64,000 bases of DNA from Dioscorea cayenensis subsp. rotundata (taxonomy: Eukaryota > Streptophyta > Magnoliopsida > Dioscoreales > Dioscoreaceae), in assembly GCF_009730915.1 (NCBI RefSeq), contig NC_052479.1:310001-374000 (forward strand), in the 5' to 3' direction. A program made the translations under genes and the position numbers. Each line of letters begins with the position of its first letter. The stretch's first letter is position 1. Positions 10,991 through 20,858 of the stretch are shown one piece after another. The notes under the pieces were generated by a model, which saw only the letters and a program-made list of their open reading frames with translations, did no database searches and was not told the DNA's origin.

Positions 10991-13941
10991 TGTAATACCC
11001 TGAACCTGTGGATAACTGTTGAAAAATATATTCAGGGTATTACTACGGTTCGAGAAGAATTTTTCTACGAGTAATCTTGTTGAGAAACCCCAAGTGGACG
11101 TAATAAGGACTTAAGTGTAAAAAGTTTTTAAAAAGATTTTTGGGTTAAAGAGTAATAGAAAAAGGATTGATATGAAATGCTTGTGAAAAACTAAGGACTG
11201 AAAGGTAAGTTGAAGGGATCATTTGGAAATATTGTGTTATAATCCAAGGACCATTGGATAATTTGAAAGGACCTTTTGAGAATATTATTTTTATAATCCA
11301 GGGACCATTTGTGAGTTTTTTTCAGGGACTGGTTTGTAAGAAGTTAAGTTTTGAGGGACTAAAAAGTGAATTTCGGCTGAAGAGTTAATTGAGAAAAAAA
11401 TCTAGACTTTTTGATGATTGTTCATCTTCTTCTCCACCATTTTCTACAGAGAACCCGAGAGTTAAAGAGAAAAGAGTGAGAGATTTGGAGAGAAATTGGA
11501 AGAGATAAAAGCTTTGGTGATTTGGAGAGAAAGAATGGATGAAGTATTATTTGGTAAAAGTATTTTTGATGATTTATTTGTTGGTATACTTGAATGTATG
11601 TGTGTGTATTTTGGATTGAGAAATGTAATTTTTTTCTTGAGAAAGAAGAAGGATTTATGATGAAAAAAATGATGAGTTATTGTTAATAAGAGTTGTTCTC
11701 AATTTTGGTTGGAAAAAACACTTGTATTTGAGTTGGAATTTGCTTGAAATGGAGGTGAGTTTGCGGATTTCATTGTAGTATTCATCGTAGCACCGAGATT
11801 AGGGTTTGGTTTGATTAATTAAGTTGATAATTATGATGATTAGGAGGTTAATGATAATGGTTAGATTGAAATGGGTTGAGTTAGTCCAATTGATTTGATT
11901 AGATCAAACCAAGTTGGATTGAATTGATTGAGTTGAATTGATTTGGTTGAGTTGAGTTGATTTGGTTGAGTTGGGCTTGATCAAATCAAGTTGAGATGGG
12001 TTGGGTTTGGTTCGAGTTGATTTTTGGGTTAAGGGTTTTGGACTCGAACCAAGTTGGTTCAATGGATTTTGAATAAGAATTGAGTTGGTTCAAGTCTGGT
12101 TCAGTGAAATTAAGTTTGGTTCGAGTCGATTAAGGTTGGTTCGGATTGATTCAGCAGTGTTTAGCTCTGATCGAGTTTGTTTAAATACAACCCGAAAAGG
12201 CAATTGGATCTATGCAAGGTCGGGGTTTTAACCGATTGGAGTGAAGTGGGCCCAATAGAGAGTCTATTATTGTTTCTTGTATTTTTCTTTTTGAGTTTAA
12301 ATATGTTATTTATTTTTTTATTATATTATTCATTAGGTGTTGTTCGGTCTTGAGAGGGAGTTCCGGATCTAGGAAGGAACCCAAGGACACCAGAGTGAGT
12401 TGGTAGTGGCTATTATTTTTTTAATATTAATTATTATTATTATTTTGAAATAATTGTTTAATAACTAGTATTTTTGGAAATAATTATTTAAGTATTTCAT
12501 TTTATCATGTTTAATTTTAGCGTATAAGGTTAAAAATATATGTATATTTACTTGCCGTTGATGTTCCCCGACAATCGTATTGATACATCGGGTTTCAGTA
12601 TAATTATACGTGATTTGTGAATAGTGAAAAATACATGTATATGTGATTTAATTATTCAATTCATGTATTTATTTTTTTGATGGTTATATATGCTTTTGAT
12701 TTGGAATGATTTGTGAAATCATGTGAGCGTTTTAAAATGTTTTACCGACAATATTTGTGGAATTGGTTTTCATTCCTGGAATAGGAATGGTATCATGGAT
12801 CCTGGATTTTACTCTGGTTTTATGCATTGTTATACTTTTGACATCGGGCTTTGTGGAAATGATGTTTATTTTCGTGATGTGAATGCTTGTCCCGGATAAG
12901 GATCCCATGATGTGATTTATACTGATTGTTTTATTCGTCGTATTTACATGTTGGTTTTGGATGGTGACGCGGGCTAAGGCCCCGACTCATCGCAGAGTGG
13001 GTCCCCACGGGCCGACCCTTTAGAGGTGGCGTGGTGGACTCGAGTGTTGATTTGTCCGGATCGGTGGGAGCGTAGAGCCCTGATTGGATTATACATCGGG
13101 ATCCTAGAGTCACCACATGGGACCCGACGGGCCAACGCTCGAGTGCGAAGACCTTGGCGGCTCCCAACCCTAGTCGCGACGGCGGCTAAGTGGGGAGAGT
13201 TTTTCCAGTCGTGGAATTGAGAATGGATTTTTTATATTACTTGTTATTTTTGGGTTGTGATGAGGGGCGAAGCCCATTGTCGCTCTTAGGAGGCGTCTCT
13301 CACAACAATTTGGATTTTCTTAGAAAATTGATTTGATATTGATTTGTGATGAATTTATGTTTTGTGATGAGGGCGAAGCCCATTGTCGCTCTTAGGAGGC
13401 GTCTCTCACAACAATTTGGATTTTCTTAGAAAATTGATTTGATATTGATTTGTGATGAATTTATGTTTCAAAAGTTCTTTTAAAAAATGTATTTTTGCTA
13501 GAATTCCGGTATTTTTGGAAAAGTTGGAAAAATTATTTGAGAGGTTGGTATTTATATATTTTTATATATACTCGTATTTGAATATTTGAAATTATTAAGC
13601 CACTACCGACCAACCCGAATGTGTCAGAATCGCAGGGAGCAAGACCCTAGATCGCCTGCTCAAGTTTAGAGCTAGTCGTGGGTTAAGTCCAAGACCGCAG
13701 TGGGTCCCATACTTTTTCTTTATATTTGTTGGTATCGTGATCTTAGTAGCGGTTGTACTCCACAAATTTGAGTTATTATATTTGTTGTATTTATGTATTT
13801 GAATCCTGCAGTTGGTGTAAAGTTATAAATTGTAATTTGTAACTCTGATTTGGTTTCTGAGAGGTGTCAGGTTTCCAGTTAAAAAGGAATTTTTAACTGA
13901 TGGGTGCCACATTTACCTCGGTAGAAGGGGTGGGTGTGACA
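10991..13941 (+). repeat. 3' LTR
   Basis: 2951 bp, co-linear with the 5' LTR from TGTAATACCC to GTGTGACA and near-identical over most of its length. Confidence 0.85.

Positions 13942-14000
<59 letters not shown>
13942..14000. repeat. ATT microsatellite
   Basis: About 20 uninterrupted ATT units. A shorter ATT run also precedes the retroelement at 7407-7417, so the element inserted into this microsatellite. Confidence 0.95.
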
Positions 14001-14001
<1 letters not shown>

Positions 14002-14032
14002 AACAAATAAACCATTTAAATTGAAAAAATAA

Positions 14033-14480
14033 TAGAGTAATGTTATATAAAAGGAAAAGATCACACGAAACCAGCCACACAAACGATGTGGCTGGTGACG
14101 TGTATTTTTTTTTAATTAAAAAAAATTAAAAAGAGAATAACAAACATGTGATCTCTCTTCTCTCTCGTTTGGTTCTCTCTCTCGTTTGAGTGTGTGCTCC
14201 CGGCCACCGTCGGTCACCCCCGCTCCCGTGCACCACCGGACCGGCTGCCGCTCTCTATCTCGTTTGGTTCTTCTTCTTTTTCTTCTTCTTGTCGTTGTTG
14301 ACCTCGTTCTTGTTTTTAATTTTTTGTTATTTTTCTTCTTCTCATTTTCTTTGTTCTTGTAGTTGTTACTGTCATTTTGCATGTTATTGACATTCTTTTT
14401 GCGGATGTTGATTCTTACAAGTTTTTTTTTAAGCTGATGCATGTGTCATCAATATTGGAAACTTTCTTCGCCATAGCGTG
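14033..14480. other. Non-coding stretch with a transposon-end-like start
   Basis: It opens AATAGAGTAATGTTAT and then has a short hairpin, CCAGCCACA...GTGTGGCTGG (near 14070-14096), T/A tracts and CT-rich DNA. The opening resembles the end of the Pack-type element at 18864 (AATAGAGCAATGCTAT), so this may be the terminus of a related transposon. No partner was found. Confidence 0.3.
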
Positions 14481-14830
14481 ATTCAAAGAAGAAGGACGTG
14501 TGCTTCAACTCACTGTGCTAAGTTCATGGAAGTCAGTCATGAGTGAAATATGTGTCCGTTGGGTCCTAGATGTTTCTGAAGTGAGTGAAGTTTGTAACGC
14601 CTGACTCATACCAAACGCTTTGCCCAATTGAGACTGACGCGGATTTCCAACGCATGTGTCATATATACCATAGTTTCAACAAATTTGTCATAGATATCAT
14701 CATTGATGAAGTGCGTGTGTCTACAGAGGAACTCTGTCTCCTTGATCCCATCGAAATGCTACAACGAGTGCTATTGCTTGTTACTTGTCTTATCCTAGTT
14801 CTTGTGTTTGAGATGTTTATCCTGTGAATG
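14480..14830 (+). pseudogene. MULE-type protein N-terminal (PB1-like) fragment
   Basis: Across two frames the + strand reads CVRWVLDVSEV then FVTPDSYQTLCPIETDADFQ and RMCHIYHSFNKFVIDIIIDEV. The pattern 'F..P....TL..I..D.D..RM...Y..F...ID+I' matches the region just before the zinc-binding domain in many plant MULE transposases (F-LPGN-KTLI-I-NDKDL-RM). No start codon or downstream catalytic core is visible. It appears to be a stranded fragment. Confidence 0.45.
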
Positions 14831-15294
14831 ATAATCATTTCCTGTGTAGATTTATTATGTATAATATTTATTTCCTGTGTATAATATTTTTGTTAAGAGA
14901 TATGGGCCAATAACAACCATCTTCATATCAACTAAACTTTTAGTATGAATGTTTTGAAACAAATATGGACCTAAAGAATATAGGCCCTCTAACATAGCAT
15001 TCTATATTGCTCCGATTGGCCGCTTTTGGTATAAAAATTTGGATGCTCTGATACGGAGAACACCTCTCCAGCTAGGTTTTTTGAAGTTTACTGCCGTTAA
15101 GGTAGTGTTACTAAGATTTTTTTTATTATTATTTTACTTAGTGTTTGAATTTTTCATTTAATAAAAACTGGGAATTGTAACCTTGATGGCTTGATGTTTA
15201 TTTCTTTGTTACCTTTGTTTATAGGTGGCTGTAGATTCTCTGATTGCTACGGCAATGGATGCGGCAATGGATGTCTAACTTTTATGGAATATAC

Positions 15295-16110
15295 CAATGT
15301 TTTTAAAACTGGACTGGCCGGTAGGACCGGAAAAACTAGGAGCCGGCCCATAACCCGGTCCGGTTTTAGAATTAATGTTGACCAAATTTTGAACCGGTCA
15401 AACCCGGCCAAACCCGGTGAACCGGCCGGTCGGACCACAACCGGATGGAATCCCGTTTTCAATTTTTTTTTTGTTTTGTTTCTTTTTTTGTTTTTGTTTT
15501 TGGTTTTTGTAAGAAAGGACTTAGGGGCATGAATTGGCTTTTTCTTGATTTCATGATGCTCTTTGGGTCTTGATTTGTCGAAAATATTGTTTGGATTCTT
15601 GGAACTTTAGAGTTTGGAGGTATGAGAAAATAAACAAAAAAAAACTTGTAAATTTTTTAAGAGGTATAGATTATTTAGGACTTATTTTATTTTATACTTT
15701 TATTTTACTGGTACTGAATTAAATTAACTATACTTAGTTCTAGTTTTGTTTTGAATTTTTTTTTCATCCTTGTCTCATCCTCACATAATTAATAATTTAA
15801 TTAGTGGTTTAATTTATGTAGTTATCATCATCCATTAATGGATTAAGAAATAAAAGGCTTAGGAAGTTGTATTTGTTGCTTTATCTAGATTGATATTTAA
15901 ATAAATATTTAAGATAATAATGATTAAAAATATGATAAAGTTTGTTATTATATGTATATATATAATATTATATATATATATAGTATTTAAGATAATTATT
16001 TATTTATGACGTCATCCAGTCCGACCAGAACGGGTCATCCGGTCGGACAGACTGATCCGTGACCCAAATATGAGACTAGTTCGCTATCCGGTCCAGTTTT
16101 AAAAACATTG
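15295..16110. mobile_element. Non-autonomous hAT-like element
   Basis: The termini are CAATGTTTTTAAAACTGGAC on the left and the matching inverted repeat, ending CAGTTTTAAAAACATTG, on the right. An 8 bp direct duplication, GAATATAC, occupies 15287-15294 and 16111-16118. Eight bp is the hAT hallmark. The interior near both ends is rich in ACCGG/CCGGTC motifs with an AT-rich core. No transposase. Length 816 bp. Confidence 0.85.
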
Positions 16111-16351
16111 GAATATACGAAGAACTTCAATGCTACCCAAGCCAAGGAAGTCTTGGCTAGGGATTTTGTGCGGGCCGTACTTGCTGATTCGGCAACTCGG
16201 ATCATCACTCAATCTGTCAACTACAAATACGTACCTGTCATTTATCAACTGCTCTTCTCCAATGTTCAGAATGTTCTCGAGAGTGCCGTGCTATGCTCCA
16301 TTAAAGAAGAAGACTGTCAAGGTTTCTGAGCATTATGAGCCTTCTGATTAA
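16111..16351 (+). pseudogene. Unidentified open stretch interrupted by the hAT element
   Basis: Sequence on either side of the hAT insertion is continuous once one GAATATAC is removed. To the right, one frame reads NATQAKEVLARDFVRAVLAD and continues to a stop at 16329. A neighbouring frame ends CYAPLKKKTVKV..PSD and stop at 16351. I do not recognise the family. It may be a continuation of the MULE-like protein upstream or a captured gene piece. Its last 80 bp recur at 16456-16525 (see findings). Confidence 0.3.
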
Positions 16352-16526
16352 TTGGATATACAGTCAAAACAAGATATTTTCTACAAATTGATGCACAAAC
16401 ATTTTTCAATTTGATACACTAGTATTTTTTTCAGAATGTCATGGCTGTTGGCCCTGCTATGCTCCATTAAGAAGAAGACTGTCAAGGTTTCCAAGCCTTC
16501 TGATTAATTGGATATACAGTCAAAAC

Positions 16527-17615
16527 CAATATTTTCAGACCCAGACTGGACCGGCCGATCGGACCGGGTTGACCCGGACCCGGGCTTCAAACCGGTCCGG
16601 TCCTATATATAAACCCGGATTTTATTAAAACCAGGATTGAACCGGTTACCTGGCCAGTCGGACCGGTGACCCGGCCGGGTCACCAACCTGGGTTTGCATA
16701 ATTTTTTATTTTTAATTTTTAATTTTTTTATTCTATGTTATAATATATTAATATTTTGGGGGGTTAAAATGTAAAAATGTAAACAAAGGGTATTCAATTA
16801 TGAATTATTTAATTGTTTATAATTGTGGATTATTTAGTTGTTTATTTCATGTTTATAATTTAATTTATGGAGATTTGAACAAGTTTATATTTATAGTATT
16901 TGATGTATTTGAATTTATGAAGATTAAATACTTTTATGCTTTTTTTTTATGGATTTCTTAGTTGTTTATTTCTTAGTTGAATATTTTTTATATTTTTCAA
17001 TTGATTTTGTATTAGTTTATTTTTATGTTATTTGGTGTATAAGTGTATTTCACATTTTGAATGCGGTGTACTTCAATATATTTATTTATGTAGAATACTT
17101 GCTTAAAATCTTAAAGTTTTAAAAATTATGTTTTTATTTTTTTAATTTTTTTATTCTTCAATATTTTATTTTTTTTAATCACATATAACTAAAATTTAAA
17201 TTATTTTTAATAATAATTGTTGACCCCCGTTGAACCCCTGACCCCTTTTTTTTTGTGTCGATGCCCAGTTCAGGTCTGAGAACCTACTATTTTCTAGTAA
17301 ATAATAAATATTTTTATGTTTCTCAATTAATTTTGTATTAATTTATTCTTATGTTATTTGATGTATTTCACATTTTTTAATGTGGTGTATTTCAATATTT
17401 ATTTATGTAAAATACTTACTTAAAATTTTAAAAGTCATGTTTTTATTTTTTTTATTCTTCAATATTTTATTTATTAATTATATAAGTAAAAATTATACTA
17501 TTTTTAATAAAAATTATTGACCCCGGTTCAACCTCGGTTCAACCCGGTTGAACCCCTTGACCCCTGACCCCTACCCTTCTCCGGGTCGATACCCTGTCCG
17601 AGTCTGAAAACTTTG
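16527..17615. mobile_element. Second hAT-like element, diverged, with internal duplication
   Basis: Left end CAATATTTTCAGACCCAGAC. The right end, read inward, is CAAAGTTTTCAGACTCGGAC. The flanking 8-mers GTCAAAAC (left) and GTAAAAAA (right) look like a decayed target duplication: a nearby copy of the flanking sequence at 16359-16375 reads uninterrupted GTCAAAACAAGATATTTT. The interior is AT-rich and its right half is duplicated in tandem (about 327 bp period: TTGTATTAGTTTAT near 17007, TTGTATTAATTTAT near 17334). No transposase. Confidence 0.7.
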
Positions 17616-17712
17616 GTAAAAAACAAGACATTTTCTACAACTTGATGCACAAACATTTTTCAATTTGATACACTAGTATTTTTTCAGAATGTCATGGCTG
17701 TTGGTTAGCATC
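17616..17712. repeat. Copy of the segment at 16360-16450
   Basis: Both copies contain CTTGATGCACAAACATTTTT or the near-identical ATTGATG form, then CAATTTGATACACTAGTATT and CAGAATGTCATGGCTGTTGG. The first copy lies left of the second hAT element and this one right of it, so a local duplication preceded or accompanied the insertion. Confidence 0.8.
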
Positions 17713-17831
17713 ACTAGGGGAATTCAACAGGATGGAATTTTGACCATTAAAGCATGGATTTTCCCAATCAACTGTGCAGTTCATATATGAGCTAGAAATT
17801 TTTTCACTGTCTGCTACTGTTTTTGAAGATT

Positions 17832-18432
17832 TTAAGGCAGTGAAATTTTTTCATTCAATTCTACTTCTGACATGGCACCATGACATCCTGGTGAATGCAT
17901 TTCCTTAATATTATCAAAGTCTAGTAATGCTTCTGCCCCTTGATTGTCCTCAAAGTGTCTATCAATAGCAAAAGTTGGCATCGAAATGTCATTCACTGTT
18001 CTCCACATACTAGGAACACCTGGTTTCGGAGATGAATATCCCAAGTTGATGCAAGGAATCACTACATTCTGGCATTTGCGAGATTAAGCTATCACTTCCA
18101 TCAAAACCACAACAATGATGGTCACTCAAAGTAGAATCAAACATCGGTACATTCTCTGTTTTTACACAATCATTTTCATATGTGTCGCTCATCTGCAAAG
18201 TTTCTGGCTGCCCAACTTCCTGCACATCTTGGCAGATAACAAACGAACCTAACTCCTCTTTGACAGTGTGAGGTACATCATACTCTATGAAATTATGCTG
18301 AAACGGTTGCTTTGCATTCTCAGCTTCTGGTTGATCAACTGATGGCATCATTTCTGGGAAGATGCAATCATTGGCTGCCATTTCAACAGGAAAGCCATCA
18401 CTAAGATCATTCATATGCCTTGTATGCAACAC
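17832..18432 (-). pseudogene. Unidentified acidic gene fragment
   Basis: Two overlapping minus-strand open stretches (18010-18432 and 17832-18062) read as one acidic, Ser/Asp/Glu-rich protein piece broken by a single frame shift near 18050. Phrases include FPVEMAANDCIFPEMMPSVD, HTVKEELGSFVICQDVQE and PKPGVPSMWRTVNDISMP. The stop at 17832 follows NEKISLP. No start codon context or splice pattern is convincing. I do not recognise the family. The character fits a low-complexity region of a nuclear protein, or a piece captured by a transposon. Confidence 0.35.
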
Positions 18433-18867
18433 ATCAACTTACAATGCATTAATGGATTACTATTTATTATTATTATTATTTTTTATTTTTTATCAGAGGC
18501 AAGTCAAAATCTCATCCGTGAGAATGTATGGTTGTGTATTTAGAATGTAATGAAGGAATTTATTATAAATTCCTGATATTATTTATTATTATTATTATTA
18601 TTATTATGTTTATAAAATTAACAAAGCTTCCATCAATTTATATAATTTTTATTGTATAAATAAGGGAAAATTACTTTAAAGTCCATGCACTGTTTGAAAC
18701 TTCCACTGCAGTCCCTCCGACATTTTCATTTCCTATTAGGTCCCTTCTTTTTCAAACCCAATTCAGCTTCATCCCTGCTGTTAGTTACGTCAGTTATTTA
18801 GTGGTGAAATGTCACAAATGCCTTTGTACCATGTGAGAGGTTCAAAAGTCAAAATAAATAAGTAATA
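18433..18867. other. Intergenic DNA with ATT tracts and a transposon-end-like segment
   Basis: ATT runs near 18465-18480 and 18580-18605. From about 18663, GGGAAAATTACTTTAAAGTCC followed by CACTGCAGTCCCTCC and TTAGGTCCCTT resembles the ends of plant MULE/MITE families. No inverted partner was found to the right. Confidence 0.35.
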
Positions 18868-19115
18868 GAGCAATGCTATTAGTCCCGATGGATGTTCCCG
18901 ATTCATCTCCCGAACAACGTGGCGACCCATGTGACTACATGAATTCCTTTTTTTTTTCTTTCCTCGTCAGCTTAACTCTCTCATTTTAATGTAAAAAAAA
19001 TTAAAAAATAAAAAGAAGAGAGAAACATCTGGTCAAAGTGACCGGGCCCTACCTCATCTTATTCCCCTTCTCCATCTCCCATCTCCCATCTCCCGGCCAT
19101 CTCCTGGCCATCTCC
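18868..19115 (+). repeat. Left terminal inverted repeat of the Pack-type element
   Basis: About 245 bp, matching the reverse complement of 20180-20425 through the shared landmarks GCGACCCA, GACTACATGAATTCC, GTGACCGGGCCCTAC and CATCTCCC units. The arms differ by scattered changes, so the element is not brand new. Confidence 0.85.
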
Positions 19116-19318
19116 CATCTTTCTGTGGTCTGTATTCAGTTCCAGTTCATCCACAGTGAAAAACAACCATACACATGGTAAAGAGAGGTAATTTAACACA
19201 AAAAGGAAGATATATTTCTAATAGCATTGATTTCTCAATGATACAAAACTCATCCATTGGTATTAGAGATGAAGAACAAAAGCACAATATTTTCTTCATA
19301 ATATTCATCTGACAAGGT

Positions 19319-20190
19319 TTACAGGTAACAAATTGTACAATAGGGAGAGCAAAATGACAATGTGGGATGACAGTGAGCCATCTCCTCTATTTTATCAAAA
19401 TTTGCTAAAAACCTTATCCTCAGAACCTTTAAGGACTCTTGTTGGAGAGAACATTGGGCTGATGGGAGTTGCTTCTGCAACATCATCTGATGCAGGAACA
19501 AGCATTTGTTTCAAGTTGTAGAACCTAAAGAAGGGAAGAACATGGACATTCAAACTATAACACATTGACTTATGCTCTTCATAGTTCACTAGGAGGAACA
19601 GAACATCTGGATTCAACTCTGCAAACTGGCAAATCAGCAAACAAGAAGTATATATCATTCCAAACATAATTCAGCAAACAAAAAATATATTTTTTTTTAA
19701 ATTCAAATGTAATGGAACTACCTTGGGATGGAGAGCTTTGCAACCTCCACAACCAAGGGAGTAGAAATCAACAATGACAAGCTTGTTATCAGCGTTCAAC
19801 AAAGAATCAACAAGGTCTTGTGCTGATTGGACCTCCTTCATGTTAGGTTGCAGTCCCTTTTCCCACCATTTCACAGACTTTCAAATGCGAAGGCTCATCT
19901 GCAAATCAACATTTTTTTCATCAAATCAGGTAAAACAAAAAATCCAAAATTCTTATCAATCCGATTAAAGCAACACTGATGAACTTCACAATAAAGGAAA
20001 TCCCTGAAAAAAAAAATGGGGATTTGGAAACCTCTACATACCTTCGGATGGAGACCATCGATGGCGTTCCTCTCCACAGGTCGCCTTCGACTCCAATCTC
20101 CTAAAACCAAACCACCATTACCGATGGAGGAGGAAAAAGACGAAGAAAACCTCAAAGATACAAAACTCGGAGACAAACCACAGAAAAATG
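19319..20190 (-). pseudogene. Captured ACHT-type (atypical Cys-His-rich) thioredoxin fragment
   Basis: ACHT proteins are chloroplast thioredoxins with a CGGC-type active site. Read right to left, an N-terminal exon-like piece (FSSSIGNGGLVLGDWSRRRP, ending HPK at a GTATGT donor near 20041) is followed by a piece at about 19722-19880 reading KWWEKGLQPNMKEVQSAQDL, VIVDFYSLGCGGCKALHPK with a GTAGTT donor. A third piece at about 19537-19640 reads FAELNPDVLFLLVNYEEHKS and SLNVHVLPFFRFY. The family active site GCGGC is intact. The family's continuation after FFRFY (a GA..RVCSF-type segment) is absent. Instead there is unrelated sequence ending SPTRVLKGSEDKV. The acceptor before the third piece lacks AG at the expected place, and a stop precedes KWWEK. 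I read it as captured exons plus introns, not a working gene. Confidence 0.75.
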
Positions 20191-20425
20191 GGAGATGGCC
20201 GGGAGATGGCTGGGAGATGGAGAAGGGGGATGAGATGAGGTAGGGCCCGGTCACTTTGACTAGATGTTTCTCTCTTCCTTTTATTTATTTTTTTTTTTTT
20301 ACATTAAAATGAGAGAGTTAAGCGGACGAGGAAAGAGAGGAAAAGGAATTCATGTAGTCACGTGGGTCGCCACGTCGTTCGGGAGATGAATTCAGGAACA
20401 TCCATCTGGACGAATAGCATTGCTC

Positions 20426-20858
20426 AAAAACATTTTTGAGGGATTTAAACGCAAAAATAAGGCGTGACACTCCCGCATCCCTTTCCCTCCTTTTTCTCTA
20501 ATGACAACTTGAAAAACAGAAAACAATAGAAACTGTTTTCCTTTGAGAACAAGAATCTGTTTTCCTTTCTTTCTTTCTTTCTTTCTTTCTCTGTCTTCGC
20601 TTATTCTCTCTTCGCGTTTGCGTATATGTTCTCCATTTCGCTTTTCCAGATGCTTCCTCGCTGCTCCGCCGCCGCTCATCGCTCGATTCCCCGCCCTCGT
20701 GCTCCTCCTCCTCCTTTATCCCTAGATCCCTTTTCCATCCTTCCCCTTTCGATCCTTATCCCAGCTCTTTCCCTCTCTGGCAATCAGATCAAACCTCCTT
20801 TTTCCTTCGATTCTTTGTTATTGTTGTTGTTGTTGTTGTTGCCACGATCGCCATTTCT
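20426..20858 (+). promoter_or_regulatory. Promoter and 5' UTR region of the DAR2-like gene
   Basis: Follows the Pack-type element directly. Contains a CTTT-repeat tract (20570-20590), long CT-rich sequence and a TTG/TTGTTG run (20817-20840) just before the start codon. The pyrimidine tracts are typical of plant 5' UTRs. No clear TATA box was picked out. Confidence 0.4.

Larger units (their letters stand above)
7418..13941 (+). mobile_element. Non-autonomous LTR retrotransposon, Ty3/gypsy (Tekay/Del-like) type, giant LTRs
   Basis: Two long direct repeats, 7418-10488 and 10991-13941, both start TGTAATACCC and end GTGTGACA. They enclose only 502 bp. The interior begins with a TGGTATCG primer-binding-like site and ends with GAGGACGAAATTT...AAGGAGGAAGGAT, the polypurine context usual for Tekay/Del chromoviruses. 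No gag or pol domain fits in the interior, so the element would depend on a partner for movement. The termini look complete. ATTAT flanks both ends, a possible 5 bp target duplication, but it sits inside an ATT microsatellite and is ambiguous. The LTRs remain very similar along their whole length, which suggests a fairly young insertion. Confidence 0.85.
18868..20425. mobile_element. Terminal-inverted-repeat element carrying thioredoxin gene pieces (Pack-type)
   Basis: 18868-19115 and about 20180-20425 are long inverted repeats of each other. Both begin (reading inward) GAGCAATGCTATT, then GATGGATGTTCC, ATTCATCTCCCGAAC, ACGTGGCGACCCA, GTGACTACATGAATTCC, an A/T tract, GTCAAAGTGACCGGGCCCTA, and arrays of CATCTCCC. 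Between them lie exon-like pieces of an ACHT thioredoxin on the minus strand. Long inverted ends plus captured host exons and introns fit a Pack-MULE or similar. No clear target duplication was found, so superfamily assignment is tentative. Length 1558 bp. Confidence 0.75.
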
